Shown piece after piece: positions 35,192 to 48,285 of a stretch of 64,000 nt of DNA; the first letter of the stretch is position 1; each line of letters begins with the position of its first letter. The notes below the pieces were generated by a model, which was not told the origin of the DNA, searched no databases, and saw only the letters and a program-made list of their open reading frames with translations. The stretch comes from Gp1-AA133 sp963850425. Its GTDB lineage: Bacteria; Acidobacteriota; Terriglobia; Terriglobales; Acidobacteriaceae. The DNA lies in the NCBI GenBank assembly GCA_963850425.1, contig CAWKLF010000005.1:372001-436000 (forward strand), in the 5' to 3' direction. The position numbers and the translations under genes are program-made.

Positions 35192-35218
35192 AAAGGCAGC
35201 CATCAGGCTGCCTTTTTT
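35192..35218 (+). terminator. Rho-independent terminator
   Basis: AAAGGCAGCC-ATCA-GGCTGCCTTTTTT, a seven-pair GC-rich stem (ten pairs with the flanking A-T pairs) and six T, 20 bases after the stop of the TPR gene. The stem is symmetrical enough also to serve the opposite strand. Confidence 0.92.
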
Positions 35219-35259
35219 GTTAGTCCAAACTCTATCTGACTTGAAAAGCCTGGCTGATC

Positions 35260-35538
35260 CTAGCGCACCGCCTTCTTTTCGTATCCCATCGGCCGGGCGC
35301 TGCGGGGCGGTCGCTTCACGCCATCGCGTAACTGGCGCACGTCAATCTTCAATTCGCTTAAGGTCCGGCTCAGCGTGTTGCGGTGCATGCCTAGTTCGCG
35401 CGCCGCGCGGCACTGGTTGCCCTTGTTTTCCTGCAGAACCGTCAGGATAAAGCGCTTCTTGAATTCACGCACCGCCTCCGAGTACAGGATGTTGCTCTTG
35501 TACATCTGCATGATCAGCGCTTCCAGTTGATCTTTCAC
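35260..35538 (-). CDS. Small Fis-type helix-turn-helix protein
   Basis: From GTG 35538 the product has 92 residues. Residues 28-70 (ILTVLQENKGNQCRAARELGMHRNTLSRTLSELK) are a Fis/NtrC-type HTH_8 domain, and the basic tail (RRPPRSARPMGYEKK-like) may add DNA contacts. There is no receiver or ATPase domain, so it is a stand-alone nucleoid or local regulator like Fis. Upstream GAGAGAG favours the GTG over a start at 35565. It is the last gene of the purC-cvpA-fis run, 51 bases after cvpA. Confidence 0.82.
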   Translation of the reverse strand: MKDQLEALIMQMYKSNILYSEAVREFKKRFILTVLQENKGNQCRAARELGMHRNTLSRTLSELKIDVRQLRDGVKRPPRSARPMGYEKKAVR

Positions 35539-35589
35539 AGTCTCTCTCTTTCTCTGGCAAAGCAAACGTCAGTAATCATATTTCTTGCG

Positions 35590-36141
35590 TCACCGCGGGA
35601 CTTTCGGCATCAGCGCCGCCGGATCAGGAACGTGCGCATGACGAACCAGCTCAAGTCCCTCAAAAAACTTTGTTCGCAATTGCGACGGCGCCAGCCAGAT
35701 CGCGGCCCGGCCTACGACAAGAAAGTACGGCGCCAGCTGCGATCCTTCCAGCAACGGCGAAGACGGGGTAAACGCCGTCATGCCCATCAAAATAATCGCA
35801 ACGAAGAGCGATCCCTTCACCACGCCCAGCAACGCACCGAGCAGGCGGTCAATCAGGCTAAGGCCCGCCTCCTTCATCGCCCAGCGCACGATACGCCCCG
35901 CGATGCCCGCTACGATCACTACCCCGATGAAAATAACGACGAACCCGGCGATGTCAGCGAACCAAGGCGATTTCAGATAGGGTCCAAACCATTCCGCCAG
36001 CCGCGGGTACTGCCACGCCGCCAACAGGTAGCCGACAATCAGTCCCGCAATTCCAAATGCCTGGTAAAAAAAGCCTTTCGACGCCGCCACCGCTGCCGAT
36101 ACCACAATAATTCCCAGGATCGTCCAGTCCGCGGCATTCAT
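35590..36141 (-). CDS. CvpA-family membrane protein
   Basis: The 183-residue protein has four predicted membrane helices: WTILGIIVVSAAVAASKGFF, AFGIAGLIVGYLLAAWQY, ADIAGFVVIFIGVVIVAGIAG and LLGALLGVVKGSLFVAIILMGM. The helix-3/4 region LIDRLLGALLGVVKGS is the hallmark of CvpA (colicin V production) proteins. The family is implicated in envelope integrity and in many genomes lies near purine genes (purF in E. coli); here it starts 27 bases after purC, so the association is kept. Confidence 0.88.
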   Translation of the reverse strand: MNAADWTILGIIVVSAAVAASKGFFYQAFGIAGLIVGYLLAAWQYPRLAEWFGPYLKSPWFADIAGFVVIFIGVVIVAGIAGRIVRWAMKEAGLSLIDRLLGALLGVVKGSLFVAIILMGMTAFTPSSPLLEGSQLAPYFLVVGRAAIWLAPSQLRTKFFEGLELVRHAHVPDPAALMPKVPR

Positions 36142-36168
36142 TGCTCCGTCTCGCGAACCGCTTCCTGC

Positions 36169-37080
36169 TTACACATCCAGCTTGTGCCCCGTCAGTTGCT
36201 GATACGCCTCCAAATACTTTTCGCTGGTCTTGCGCGCCACCTCGGCCGGGAGCGCCGGGGCGGGTGGCTGCTTGTTCCACTGGATCTCTTCCAGATAATC
36301 TCGGACATACTGCTTGTCATACGAATCTTGCGCCTGTCCCGGACGGTACTTGTCTGCGGGCCAGAAACGCGACGAATCCGGAGTCAGCACTTCATCCGCC
36401 AGCGTGATGCCGCGTAAGGTCCGTCCAAATTCAAACTTGGTATCCGCAATGATGATGCCCTTCGTGCGCGCGTAATCGGAGGCCTTCTTATACACCTTCA
36501 GGGTCAGTTCGCGCAGCTGTTCGCTCGCCTCGGCGCCCACTAGCCGGACCATTTCGGAAAAGGGTATGTTCTCATCGTGACCACTGGTCGCTTTGGTTGC
36601 CGGAGTGAAGATCGGTTCCGGCAATTGATCCGATTCCTGCAATCCCCTCGGCAACTCGATCCCGCAAACCTTGCCGGAGGCTTTGTACTCTTTCCACGCC
36701 GAGCCCGAAATATACCCCCGAACCACGCACTCCACCGGAAACATCTCGGCATTCATCACGACCATGGATCGTCCGCGCAGCTGGTCCGCGTATTTGTGGA
36801 TCTCTGCGGGATATTGTTTCACGTCCGCCGTGATTAGATGGTTCGGCACGACGTCCTTCAGAAAGTCGAACCAGAAAAGCGAAATCTGGGTCAGTACTTT
36901 CCCCTTGTGCGGAATGCCGGTTGCGAGGATGTAATCGAACGCCGAGATGCGGTCGGTCGCCACAAACAACAGGCGGTCGCTATCCAACCGGTACACATCG
37001 CGAACCTTCCCGCTGGCGTGAAGTTGAAGATCTGGATAGTCAGTGCGCTGGAGGACGGAGTCGAGAACTTGTGGGCTCAT
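36169..37080 (-). CDS. purC: Phosphoribosylaminoimidazole-succinocarboxamide synthase
   Basis: From ATG 37080 (MSPQVLDSVLQRTDYPDLQ) the product has 303 residues. SAICAR synthetase joins CAIR and aspartate with ATP in purine synthesis. The signatures are HASGKVRDVYRLDSDRLLFV (ATP-binding), TDRISAFDYIL, VVRGYISGSAWKEY and GIIIADTKFEFG. The length fits the yeast/plant-like long form (about 300) rather than the 240-residue bacterial form. A start at 37140 is open but adds 20 unconserved residues. Neighbours cvpA (27 bases) and the Fis-type gene form a probable operon. Confidence 0.93.
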   Translation of the reverse strand: MSPQVLDSVLQRTDYPDLQLHASGKVRDVYRLDSDRLLFVATDRISAFDYILATGIPHKGKVLTQISLFWFDFLKDVVPNHLITADVKQYPAEIHKYADQLRGRSMVVMNAEMFPVECVVRGYISGSAWKEYKASGKVCGIELPRGLQESDQLPEPIFTPATKATSGHDENIPFSEMVRLVGAEASEQLRELTLKVYKKASDYARTKGIIIADTKFEFGRTLRGITLADEVLTPDSSRFWPADKYRPGQAQDSYDKQYVRDYLEEIQWNKQPPAPALPAEVARKTSEKYLEAYQQLTGHKLDV

Positions 37081-37416
37081 GAGAGAAATTTTACAGGCAA
37101 AAAACGTGGCGTATTCTAGCTGCCCTAAATTTTTTGTCAACGACTTCCATCATGACTGCAGGTGATAGCTCCATCCTCTTGAGCGGAAAAACCTTGACGC
37201 TGTTTTCCTATCGCGGAAACCTGCGCCAGATACGGCATTCACAGGATTTGGTAATGTGGAAAACCTGAGGAAGGGGGTGGATATCTCGGCACAGCCCGAA
37301 ATGGCGCCGCGCCGCTAACGGCTTTCGGCAAGCACTTACCGGAGAGTGCCTTCCGCTTGTACAGACTTAAAGCTTTGAAGGTTGCGCTCTCCATCGACCC
37401 GTGCGGAACCCGAGTG
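37081..37416. other. Intergenic region between smc and purC
   Basis: 336 bases with no credible gene. It should hold the minus-strand promoter of purC. I see no clear terminator for smc and no purine-riboswitch core. Confidence 0.5.
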
Positions 37417-41343
<3,927 letters not shown>

Positions 41344-42247
41344 TTCGACTCCTTCACGCTCCATCATGCGAACATTCCGCGCGATGACAGGCCGTTCCTG
41401 ATGCGCTTCTGGCTGCGCTGGCTGGGGCGCGTCTGCAAGACTGTGGCTGGTGGACGCTCCCGCTGGCCCCTATTTACCAATCAGATGCCCGCCCGAAGCA
41501 ATCCAGACATGAACCCTCCCGGCATCGCCAGGGAAGGCACGAATTGCAATTACTGTAACGGCGATGTGAGGCACGGGTCAAGAAAGAAAACCCCATATAT
41601 TGTGGGTATCTCGCCGAGACCACGTCTGATTGCACACGCAATGCAGCAATCGCAGGGTTTTCGGGTGAATGAAGACGAAGGAAGGGGAGAATCGCGGGAG
41701 CAATTTCAGCCTAGCGCAACCGCGGGCGCCAATCAATTGCGAAATCGTTCCATCCCCATCGGTGACTCTCGGTTAACACTCCCCTTTCGCCGGCGTCTAA
41801 CAATTTGGGAGTGATCGGATGATGCCCAGCTTTGCGGATGATCTCCAGGTCGGAGATAGGCTTTAAGCCGCGATGCGGGGCATTCATTAGCCTTGCGCGT
41901 AGCGCTGGGAAAACGCGACAAGGGAGCGAACGCTGGAGGGGCGACACAACGCGCAGCGGGCGTCGACCTGCAAGCTGCCCCGCCTGCGCCCCTACCGACA
42001 ACCGGGTCTCAATTCTCCTCGATCCCCGCCTCCGCGAACCGCGCCGATCATCTCAAGCTTTGCGCCGTTCGCCAAATTTGGCGGTCATAGGTCGGTGACG
42101 CGAGCCGAGGAACCTGTCCAACTCCTGCGCAAGCGTCCACGCCAAAAACGCGGCCGCGCGGGCTGTCAGTGTTCGCCGCCCTCGCCAATCGCGCCGGATG
42201 GAAGGTGGACCGCGCTGTGGAGCGTCCCTTCAGCGATCAGGTCGCGC
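41344..42247. other. Long intergenic region with a degenerate multi-hairpin repeat
   Basis: About 900 bases between smc (leftward) and the PAP2 gene (also leftward). The only recognisable content is a worn copy of the dispersed multi-hairpin repeat (41864-41974). The open frames present have poor codon structure and no family resemblance. Confidence 0.55.
41864..41974 (-). repeat. Degenerate multi-hairpin intergenic repeat
   Basis: Modules in order: AGCCGCGATGCGGGGC, CATTCATTAG, a damaged GCGTAGCGCTGGG arm, GGAGGGGCGACACAACGCG and GCGGGCGTCGACCTGC. This is the same module order as the intact copy at 48286-48398, but several stems are disrupted. Confidence 0.65.
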
Positions 42248-43204
42248 TTACATAACGAACTCTAACCGCCGAAAAGCTGAAGATAGTTTCCGTTCACCCG
42301 GGCAGGCCTCGCTAAATGCGGGATCGCAATGCGCATGGAAGATGTGTGTCCCGATGAGGTATCCCAGAATGCTGCCCACCCATACGTCGGAAGGAAAATG
42401 GTTGCGACCGACAAGTCTGCCGCCCGTTACCGACACTGCAGCTCCATAAACCAGCACCTTCACCCAGGTCTTCGGATATTCATGAGCCACCACGCTGGCC
42501 ATCGCCCACGTGAACATCGGATGCCCGGCGGGGAACGACGTGTTGAAGCCCCCGTGCCGCCAGAAGCGTCCGTTACCTGTTCCTTCATCGGGCCGCTCCC
42601 GGCCAGCGATAAACTGCATTGGGGTGTAAATCAAAAAGGTATTGGCCAGCGATTCCAGGGTGAGCTGTCCGGTCTCATCCGCGTGGCGGTCGCCGGTCTT
42701 CAGGCCGTAAAGCCACGTAAAACCTGGGACCGCAGCGGTACCCAATAACATCGCCAAAGCCACCTGGTGCCCGATATCGACGTGATCGTTCGAAACGTTT
42801 CTCATCGCCTGCCGGTCGGTGGCGAGTAGAGCCGCCGTAGTACCCAGGAACAAGGCGTCCCACTTCAGGTTTTTGACCTTGAATGGCGCGGTGTACAACT
42901 CCTTTTGATCATGCAACCCGCGTCGCAGATTTCGAACAATGAAGCCATGACTTTGTCCCTTGTCGCTTTGCCCCACTGTGGATTGCGGTTGGTCCGCGGG
43001 GGACTCGTCCAAAATATTTAACCTCGACGAGTCTGCTTCGCCGTTCGTCACGTATGCGGCTCGCGCAAGTTCGACCGGGTCGAAGCTCTTGTTGACAATT
43101 CCCGGCTGTAGAAGTGCCACCTGTGAGAAACCCAACGCACAATAAATAAGTACGATTGATCCGATTGTTCCGATCGGCGCCAGACCTGATCCTAACTTCT
43201 TCAA
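42248..43204 (-). CDS. PAP2-family membrane phosphatase
   Basis: The 318-residue protein has a signal-anchor (GTIGSIVLIYCALGFSQVALL), an acidic/polar linker and a C-terminal PAP2 core. The three motifs are AGRERPDEG (phosphate-binding Lys-to-Arg form of KxxxxxxRP), SFPAGHPMFTW (PSGH, with Ala in place of Ser) and GGRLVGRNHFPSDVWVG (SRxxxxxHxxxD). Helices between them include IGHQVALAMLLGTAAVPGF. PAP2 proteins dephosphorylate lipid phosphates or undecaprenyl pyrophosphate. It is extracytoplasmic by topology. The longer N-terminus (about 100 residues before the core) is a feature of acidobacterial members. Confidence 0.88.
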   Translation of the reverse strand: MKKLGSGLAPIGTIGSIVLIYCALGFSQVALLQPGIVNKSFDPVELARAAYVTNGEADSSRLNILDESPADQPQSTVGQSDKGQSHGFIVRNLRRGLHDQKELYTAPFKVKNLKWDALFLGTTAALLATDRQAMRNVSNDHVDIGHQVALAMLLGTAAVPGFTWLYGLKTGDRHADETGQLTLESLANTFLIYTPMQFIAGRERPDEGTGNGRFWRHGGFNTSFPAGHPMFTWAMASVVAHEYPKTWVKVLVYGAAVSVTGGRLVGRNHFPSDVWVGSILGYLIGTHIFHAHCDPAFSEACPGERKLSSAFRRLEFVM

Positions 43205-43327
43205 GCACCCCTCCCGTTATTGCGAGTAAGTGGGATGCAATTCTGGACAAGTCCGGGAGACTTTTTAGGCCTTTCTATTTGCCTGTTTGCACCCAAACGG
43301 CATTATCGTGCTGGCGAATGGGCACTT

Positions 43328-43492
43328 ATGGCGTGCGATAATGGCCACCCCCCTGACCTCCGGCATCAGACCTGGACCTATGAAATTCAATCGCCGCTCG
43401 GCGCCGGCGGGATGGGCGAGGTCCATCGTGCCCACGACACGCGCCTCGACCGCGACGTTGCCATAGAGGTCCTGCCTGAATTGTTCGGCAAT
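43328..43492 (+). pseudogene. Fragment of a Ser/Thr protein kinase N-lobe
   Basis: A stretch reading TYEIQSPLGAGGMGEVHRAHD, TRLDRDVAIEVLPELF matches the glycine-rich loop and beta-3 strand of bacterial PknB-type kinases (usual form LGAGGMGEVYRARDTRLNREVAIKVLP). The invariant ATP-contacting lysine of VAIK is glutamate here, and nothing after about 43492 resembles a kinase; the frame ends at 43579. It is therefore a dead remnant of about 55 codons, left by a deletion between the PAP2 and M20 genes. Confidence 0.72.
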
Positions 43493-43581
43493 CGCTTCAT
43501 CGTGAATCGCTTCGTCAGGCCCGATCGTCCCTCCCCCTTAACCATCGTTCTGAATGCGACCAACGAAACCAGGAAGTAAAC

Positions 43582-43614
43582 AAAAAGAAAAAGCGCGGGC
43601 ACCCAGGCCCGCGC
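43582..43614 (-). terminator. Rho-independent terminator of the M20 peptidase gene
   Basis: On the minus strand GCGCGGGC-CTGGGT-GCCCGCGC forms a perfect eight-pair stem followed by TTTTTCTTTTTG. It lies 24 bases after the stop of the M20 gene. Confidence 0.92.
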
Positions 43615-43638
43615 CATAGCGTGAAACTCGAAACTGTT

Positions 43639-45015
43639 TTATTCCTTCCCCAGCTTCTCAAAGAACAAACAAATCGATTCAATCCCCCGATGGAAGTTCG
43701 GAATATGAAACTTCTCATTGGGAGCATGCAGGTTGTCATCCGGCAGCCCGAAGCCCATCATCACGCTGGGAATCTTCAGTACGTCCTGGAAATCGGTAAC
43801 GATCGGAATCGATCCACCCGAACGAATAAACACGGTGTCCTTTTTGAAGATGTCATGCATCGCTTCGGTCGACGCCTTGATGTACTTGTTGTCGGTCGAC
43901 ACTACGCACGCCGGGCCCTTGCTCCACACTTTGATCTTGGTGTCGATCCCCTTCGGCGTAAGCTTCTTCACGTACGCCGTGTAGCGCTTCAGGATGTCGT
44001 CGGGATCCTGGTTGGGCACCATGCGCATCGAAACCTTCGCCGACGCCTTCGCGGGAATCACCGTCTTCGCCCCCGGCGCCGTGAAGCCGCCGGGCATCCC
44101 ATGCACTTCCAGCGTAGGACGCGCCCACGTCCGGTAGAGCACGGAAAATCCCGGCTCACCGGTCAGCACCTTTGATCCAACTTCCGTCTTACGGTAATGC
44201 TCTTCGTTGAAGGGCAGCCGCTTCCATGCTTTCAATTCGTCGTTGGTCGGTGCCTTCACCTTCGAATAAAAGCCCGGGATCAGCACCTTGCCCTTGGAAT
44301 CTTTCAGCTTGCTGATGATTTCGATCAGCGCGAAGAAAGGATTCGGCGCGGCGCCTCCATACATGCCCGAGTGCAAGTCGGTCTTTGCGCCGGTGGCCTC
44401 GATTTCGGTATAAACCAGGCCGCGCAACCCGACACACAGCGTCGGTAGATTCGGCGCAAACAGTTCCGTATCGCATACCAGCGCGAAGTCCGCCTTCAGC
44501 TTTGCCTTCTCCTTGCGCACGTAGGCCGCAATCGATTCGCCCCCCACTTCTTCTTCGCCCTCGAATATGATCTTCACATTGATAGGCAGCTTGCCGCCGT
44601 GCGCCTTCATCAGCGACTCGAGCGCCTTCACTTCCATCCACAGCTGTCCCTTATCATCTACGGCCCCGCGCGCATAGATGTTGTTATTGCGCTCGGTCGG
44701 CTCGAATGGAGGACTCACCCACTCATCCAGCGGATCCGGGGGCTGCACGTCGAAATGCGCATACATCAACACCGTTGGTGCGCCCGCTGCGTGCAACCAG
44801 TCTGCGTACAGCAGCGGGTGTCCTTTGGTCGGGATGATTTCTACATTTTCCATCCCGATCCGCCGGAGTTCGTTGGCTACAAAATCGGCTGCCTTCCGCA
44901 CATCCGATTTGTGCTCATCCAACGTGCTGACGCTGGGAATACGGAGCAGATCTTTCAATTCACTTACAAAACGTTGCTGATTCTGGCGGGCAAAATCAAG
45001 TGCCGGAGAAGCCAT
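43639..45015 (-). CDS. M20-family dipeptidase
   Basis: The 458-residue metallopeptidase has the full M20 metal set: MYAHFDVQPPDP (His, catalytic Asp), YARGAVDDKGQ (bridging Asp), FEGEEEVGGES (catalytic Glu pair), VCDTELF and the C-terminal GFGLPDDNLHAPNEKF (His). An inserted dimerisation domain spans roughly 200-320. Substrates are usually dipeptides or N-acylated amino acids such as carnosine-like peptides. No signal peptide is present, so it is cytoplasmic. It follows thiO by about 190 bases on the same strand, and a strong terminator ends the transcript. Confidence 0.93.
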   Translation of the reverse strand: MASPALDFARQNQQRFVSELKDLLRIPSVSTLDEHKSDVRKAADFVANELRRIGMENVEIIPTKGHPLLYADWLHAAGAPTVLMYAHFDVQPPDPLDEWVSPPFEPTERNNNIYARGAVDDKGQLWMEVKALESLMKAHGGKLPINVKIIFEGEEEVGGESIAAYVRKEKAKLKADFALVCDTELFAPNLPTLCVGLRGLVYTEIEATGAKTDLHSGMYGGAAPNPFFALIEIISKLKDSKGKVLIPGFYSKVKAPTNDELKAWKRLPFNEEHYRKTEVGSKVLTGEPGFSVLYRTWARPTLEVHGMPGGFTAPGAKTVIPAKASAKVSMRMVPNQDPDDILKRYTAYVKKLTPKGIDTKIKVWSKGPACVVSTDNKYIKASTEAMHDIFKKDTVFIRSGGSIPIVTDFQDVLKIPSVMMGFGLPDDNLHAPNEKFHIPNFHRGIESICLFFEKLGKE

Positions 45016-45202
45016 AAGTAAAACCCTTTCTGGCGAACATGAAATTCGCGGTGATCAGTCTCATCTATTCAAACGCACAAGTATATCCGAGCGGATGACC
45101 GTAGCAGGGCGCCAAACAGCCTTTCAAATTTTCCAAGTTCCAATGTGGGGCGAACCGATCACCCGAACGCTCACACCCGGAGACTCGAAACCCGAAACTG
45201 AA

Positions 45203-46288
45203 CTATGAAACCTTGAAACTATGCAACCTTCTCTCAAACCTCTCTAAAGCAAAGGGCGCCAGATCAAACTCCACAGTCCGTCCATTCATCACCTCTGCCA
45301 TGATGCGCGCGGTGATGGGTGCAAGCAGAATCCCGTCCCGAAAATGCCCCGTCGCCACAAAATATCCCGGAATCCGAGTTCGCCCGAGAATCGGCAGACT
45401 ATCGGGCGTTCCCGGACGCAGTCCCGCCCAGTCCTCGAGCAAGCGCGCTTCCTCAAGCGCCGGCAGCATGGTGACCGCCTCCCGGCTTAATCCCTGAATT
45501 GTCTCCGGCACCGTACGCTTGTCAAACCCTGCATCCTCAACGGTCGCTCCAGCCAGCAGACGGCCATCACTTCGTGGGATCAGGTAAATCGCTGGCGAGC
45601 GCACCACGTGTCGCAGCAGTTCTTTCTCCGGCATCGCGTAGCACACCATCTGGCCTTTCACGGGTCGCGTGGGCACTTCCAATGGCCGAATATGTCCCGC
45701 CCACGCCCCCGCGCAATTCACAACCGCCGAGGCCTGATAGGCAGTCTTGTCCGCGGTCACGCCGATGGCCCGCCCGCCTGCTACATCCACGGAATTCACC
45801 GTCGTCCCCGACGAGATATCCACCCCCCGATGTTTCGCAGCTTGCACCGCCGCCTTCGTGAGCGCGCGCGGACACACGCTCCTCTCCTTAAGAAAGACCG
45901 CCGTTCTGCCCGATGAAGTCAGCGAAGGTTCCAGCTCATGAAGAGCTACCGTCAATGGCGTAGCGCCCGTAATCCGATCAGCCGAGCGGCCCGGAGCAGG
46001 GAAGAGCAGGGTTCCCTGCGAACGCAAATCCACGTTGACTCCCGATTCATCTTCCAACTCATGCACAAACTCGGGATACATCTCCGCGCTCGCGGTAGCC
46101 AGCGGCTGCAAAGCACCGGGCGTTTCGTCTCCGCAATTCGCCAGCATGCCGCCCGCCGCATAGGACGCCTCTCGCCCCGGTTCTCCGCGTTCCACCACCA
46201 GCACCGTCGCGCCCTGCTTGCGAAGCTCCCGGGCAAGGCTGAGCCCGATGATCCCGCCTCCCACGACGATGACGTCCCAGGTCTTCAC
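45203..46288 (-). CDS. thiO: FAD-dependent glycine oxidase / ThiO-like
   Basis: The 361-residue DAO-fold flavoprotein starts with the Rossmann motif VVGGGIIGLSLARELRKQG and ends with the FAD-contacting GHFRDGILLAPITARIMAEVM. RPVKGQMVCYAMPEKELL and RSDGRLLAGATVEDAGFD match glycine oxidases, which make the imine for thiazole (thiamine) synthesis. No other thi genes are nearby, so a general D-amino-acid or glycine oxidase role is also possible. It lies 30 bases downstream of the AMIN-Sel1 gene, so the two are likely co-transcribed. Confidence 0.85.
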   Translation of the reverse strand: MKTWDVIVVGGGIIGLSLARELRKQGATVLVVERGEPGREASYAAGGMLANCGDETPGALQPLATASAEMYPEFVHELEDESGVNVDLRSQGTLLFPAPGRSADRITGATPLTVALHELEPSLTSSGRTAVFLKERSVCPRALTKAAVQAAKHRGVDISSGTTVNSVDVAGGRAIGVTADKTAYQASAVVNCAGAWAGHIRPLEVPTRPVKGQMVCYAMPEKELLRHVVRSPAIYLIPRSDGRLLAGATVEDAGFDKRTVPETIQGLSREAVTMLPALEEARLLEDWAGLRPGTPDSLPILGRTRIPGYFVATGHFRDGILLAPITARIMAEVMNGRTVEFDLAPFALERFERRLHSFKVS

Positions 46289-46318
46289 AGGGGCATTGTA
46301 GAAGAAATGGAGGCAACA

Positions 46319-48142
46319 CTAGTGAGCCGCTTGCTTGTGCGCGATGCGCCAGGCATCCACCTGCTGTTCTGCTTCCGAGATTTCGCCGGCCGGCATGGAT
46401 GGCCGAAGATCGTTCAGTGCCTTCGTCGCCGACGGGACCGAATCCTGGGCCAGCATCAGCCACTTGTACGCCGAGACCCGATCCGTCTGGACGCCAACGC
46501 CTTTCGCGAGTAGAACGCCCATGCGGTACTGCGCCTTGACCACGCCTTGCTCGGCGGCCAGTTGATAGTAGTGCGCCGCCGAAGGCAGATCTGGCTCCGT
46601 GGCTTGCCCCAATTCGTACATGACGCCGAGATCGTATTGCGCGTCGGCATGACCCTGGTCAGCCGCAGCCTTAAACAAGCGCATGGCTTCTCCCTGGTCA
46701 ACCGGAGTCCCTTGGCCCAGCGTGTATCGCACCGCGAGTCCGAACTCTCCATCCCGCTGTCCCTGATCGGCCGCCATTCGGTAATACTTGGCGGCCTGCT
46801 CGTAGTCAGGTTTGACCAGTTCGCCATTCGAAAAGATGTCCCCGAGAACGGCCTGCGAGATAGCATCGCCCAATTCGGCTGCTCGTTTGTACCTTTGTAG
46901 CGCCATCGGAATATCCGCCGCTGACCCGTCCCGCGGATATGCGGCCCGAAATCCCAGTTCCCTCAAAGCCGGAACGAAATCGTGATTGGCTGCTTTCGTG
47001 AGCCATGACAAAGCTTGTTGCTCATCCTGCGGCACGCCATCCCCTCGTCGGTAAATCGCAGACAGGTTGTACTCGGCCGACGCCCCTCCCTCATCCGAAG
47101 CCCGCCGGAACCATCGAATCGCTGCGTTCATGTCCTTCGGGATGCCATCCCCGATCGCATACATCGACCCGATATTTGTAGCCGCGTCCACGGATCCTTT
47201 CTCGGCCGCCGCTGTATACCACTGAAGCGCCGCCTGCGGATCGGGCTTCTCCATGCCGATGCCCGCCGTGTAATAGATGCCGAGCGACTCCTGCGCAGGC
47301 AGGTAACCTCGAGCGCCAGCCCGATGCAGCAAGCGCAGCGCCTCCGCTTCGTCATTCTTCAGCAAAACACCCGCGTGATAAGCAAGCGCGAGCAGCGTTT
47401 CTGCCTCGGGATCGCCGCCCTCGGCCTTAGCCTCGAGCGCGGGCAACTGCTCCAGCGTAACGGCCCGAGCCTTCTCCAGCACCTCATACTCTCTGGCCGG
47501 CGTCTGAATGCTGCGTCCGTCGGAATCCGTCTGCGGGAGCGAGGGTGACGGACCAATCGGCTGTGGCACCGCACGCGGAGTTTCGGAAGGGCCCGTCGAA
47601 CGCGATCCCGCAGTCGGAGGTTCTGAGGGCGCGGTGTTTTTGGATTGTGATTGCTCGAGCTGCGGACCTTCGCTCTCAAAGGGGATTCGAATCACAATCT
47701 TGTTCTCGAACGGCTGCAACTCCACGCTGGTCGATTCCTTCAGGTCGATAACAATCCGGGTGAGAGGGGGACTGGCTTGAAACAGCGAAGCGCGCACTGC
47801 CGAGACTGGCCCTTTGTTGACGGCGATGTGCTGCGGTGGTCCCTGCAGCGAGACTCCGGCGAAATCAAAAACCAGCCGGTCTGGATGTTCGAGCCGTTCC
47901 GTGTCGGGAACAAGGGGCGAGTTCGTCAGAATCTCAATGCTCAAACCGCGATCGTCAGTCGTCACATTGATCCGGCTGATCGCCGGCTTACCCGCAGCCG
48001 CCGAAGTAGTGGGCGCTCCTGGCTGAGGAGCCGCCTGACGCCCAAGAGTTTGAGCAACGCTGCCAAAAAGAACAGCCGAAACCATGACCCATCGACACAT
48101 AGAAAACACAATCGCCCACCGACACATAGCAAAAACAATCAC
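46319..48142 (-). CDS. AMIN-domain plus Sel1-repeat secreted protein
   Basis: The 607-residue product is exported by an N-terminal hydrophobic segment that overlaps the tandem repeat (MCRWAIVF/MCRWVMVS peptides). Residues about 53-150 form an AMIN-like domain (SRINVTTDDRGLSIEILTNS... PLTRIVIDLKEST), usual in periplasmic or peptidoglycan-binding proteins such as PilQ and AmiC. A proline/serine/threonine linker follows, then from about 235 to 590 eight or nine Sel1-like repeats (AVAYxxGxGxxxDxxxAxxWYxxAAxxG pattern). These serve as protein-interaction scaffolds in the periplasm. The start is uncertain because each 26-27 bp repeat offers another ATG. Confidence 0.85.
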   Translation of the reverse strand: MIVFAMCRWAIVFSMCRWVMVSAVLFGSVAQTLGRQAAPQPGAPTTSAAAGKPAISRINVTTDDRGLSIEILTNSPLVPDTERLEHPDRLVFDFAGVSLQGPPQHIAVNKGPVSAVRASLFQASPPLTRIVIDLKESTSVELQPFENKIVIRIPFESEGPQLEQSQSKNTAPSEPPTAGSRSTGPSETPRAVPQPIGPSPSLPQTDSDGRSIQTPAREYEVLEKARAVTLEQLPALEAKAEGGDPEAETLLALAYHAGVLLKNDEAEALRLLHRAGARGYLPAQESLGIYYTAGIGMEKPDPQAALQWYTAAAEKGSVDAATNIGSMYAIGDGIPKDMNAAIRWFRRASDEGGASAEYNLSAIYRRGDGVPQDEQQALSWLTKAANHDFVPALRELGFRAAYPRDGSAADIPMALQRYKRAAELGDAISQAVLGDIFSNGELVKPDYEQAAKYYRMAADQGQRDGEFGLAVRYTLGQGTPVDQGEAMRLFKAAADQGHADAQYDLGVMYELGQATEPDLPSAAHYYQLAAEQGVVKAQYRMGVLLAKGVGVQTDRVSAYKWLMLAQDSVPSATKALNDLRPSMPAGEISEAEQQVDAWRIAHKQAAH

Positions 48143-48262
48143 CCATGGCCGCTAGCAATGAGAATCACCCATGGCCGCTAGCAATCAGAATCGCCCATCG
48201 ACGCAAGCAATAACAATCGCCCATCGACGAACAGCAAAACTATATTTATCGACGCACAGTAA
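48088..48262 (-). repeat. 26-27 bp tandem repeat overlapping a gene start
   Basis: Six to seven units built on CCCATCGACnCA(T)AGnAA, with units starting at 48088, 48115, 48142, 48168, 48194 and 48220. The first two are 27 bp, the next three 26 bp. The first two units are translated within the AMIN-Sel1 gene and encode a repeated MCRW motif; the rest lie upstream. Confidence 0.82.
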
Positions 48263-48285
48263 ATCGACCGCAACTCTGCAGTTCG

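Noticed and set aside
41400..41860. Possible small RNA gene in the 0.9 kb gap next to smc
   Set aside because: No promoter-terminator pair and no stable stems apart from the worn repeat.
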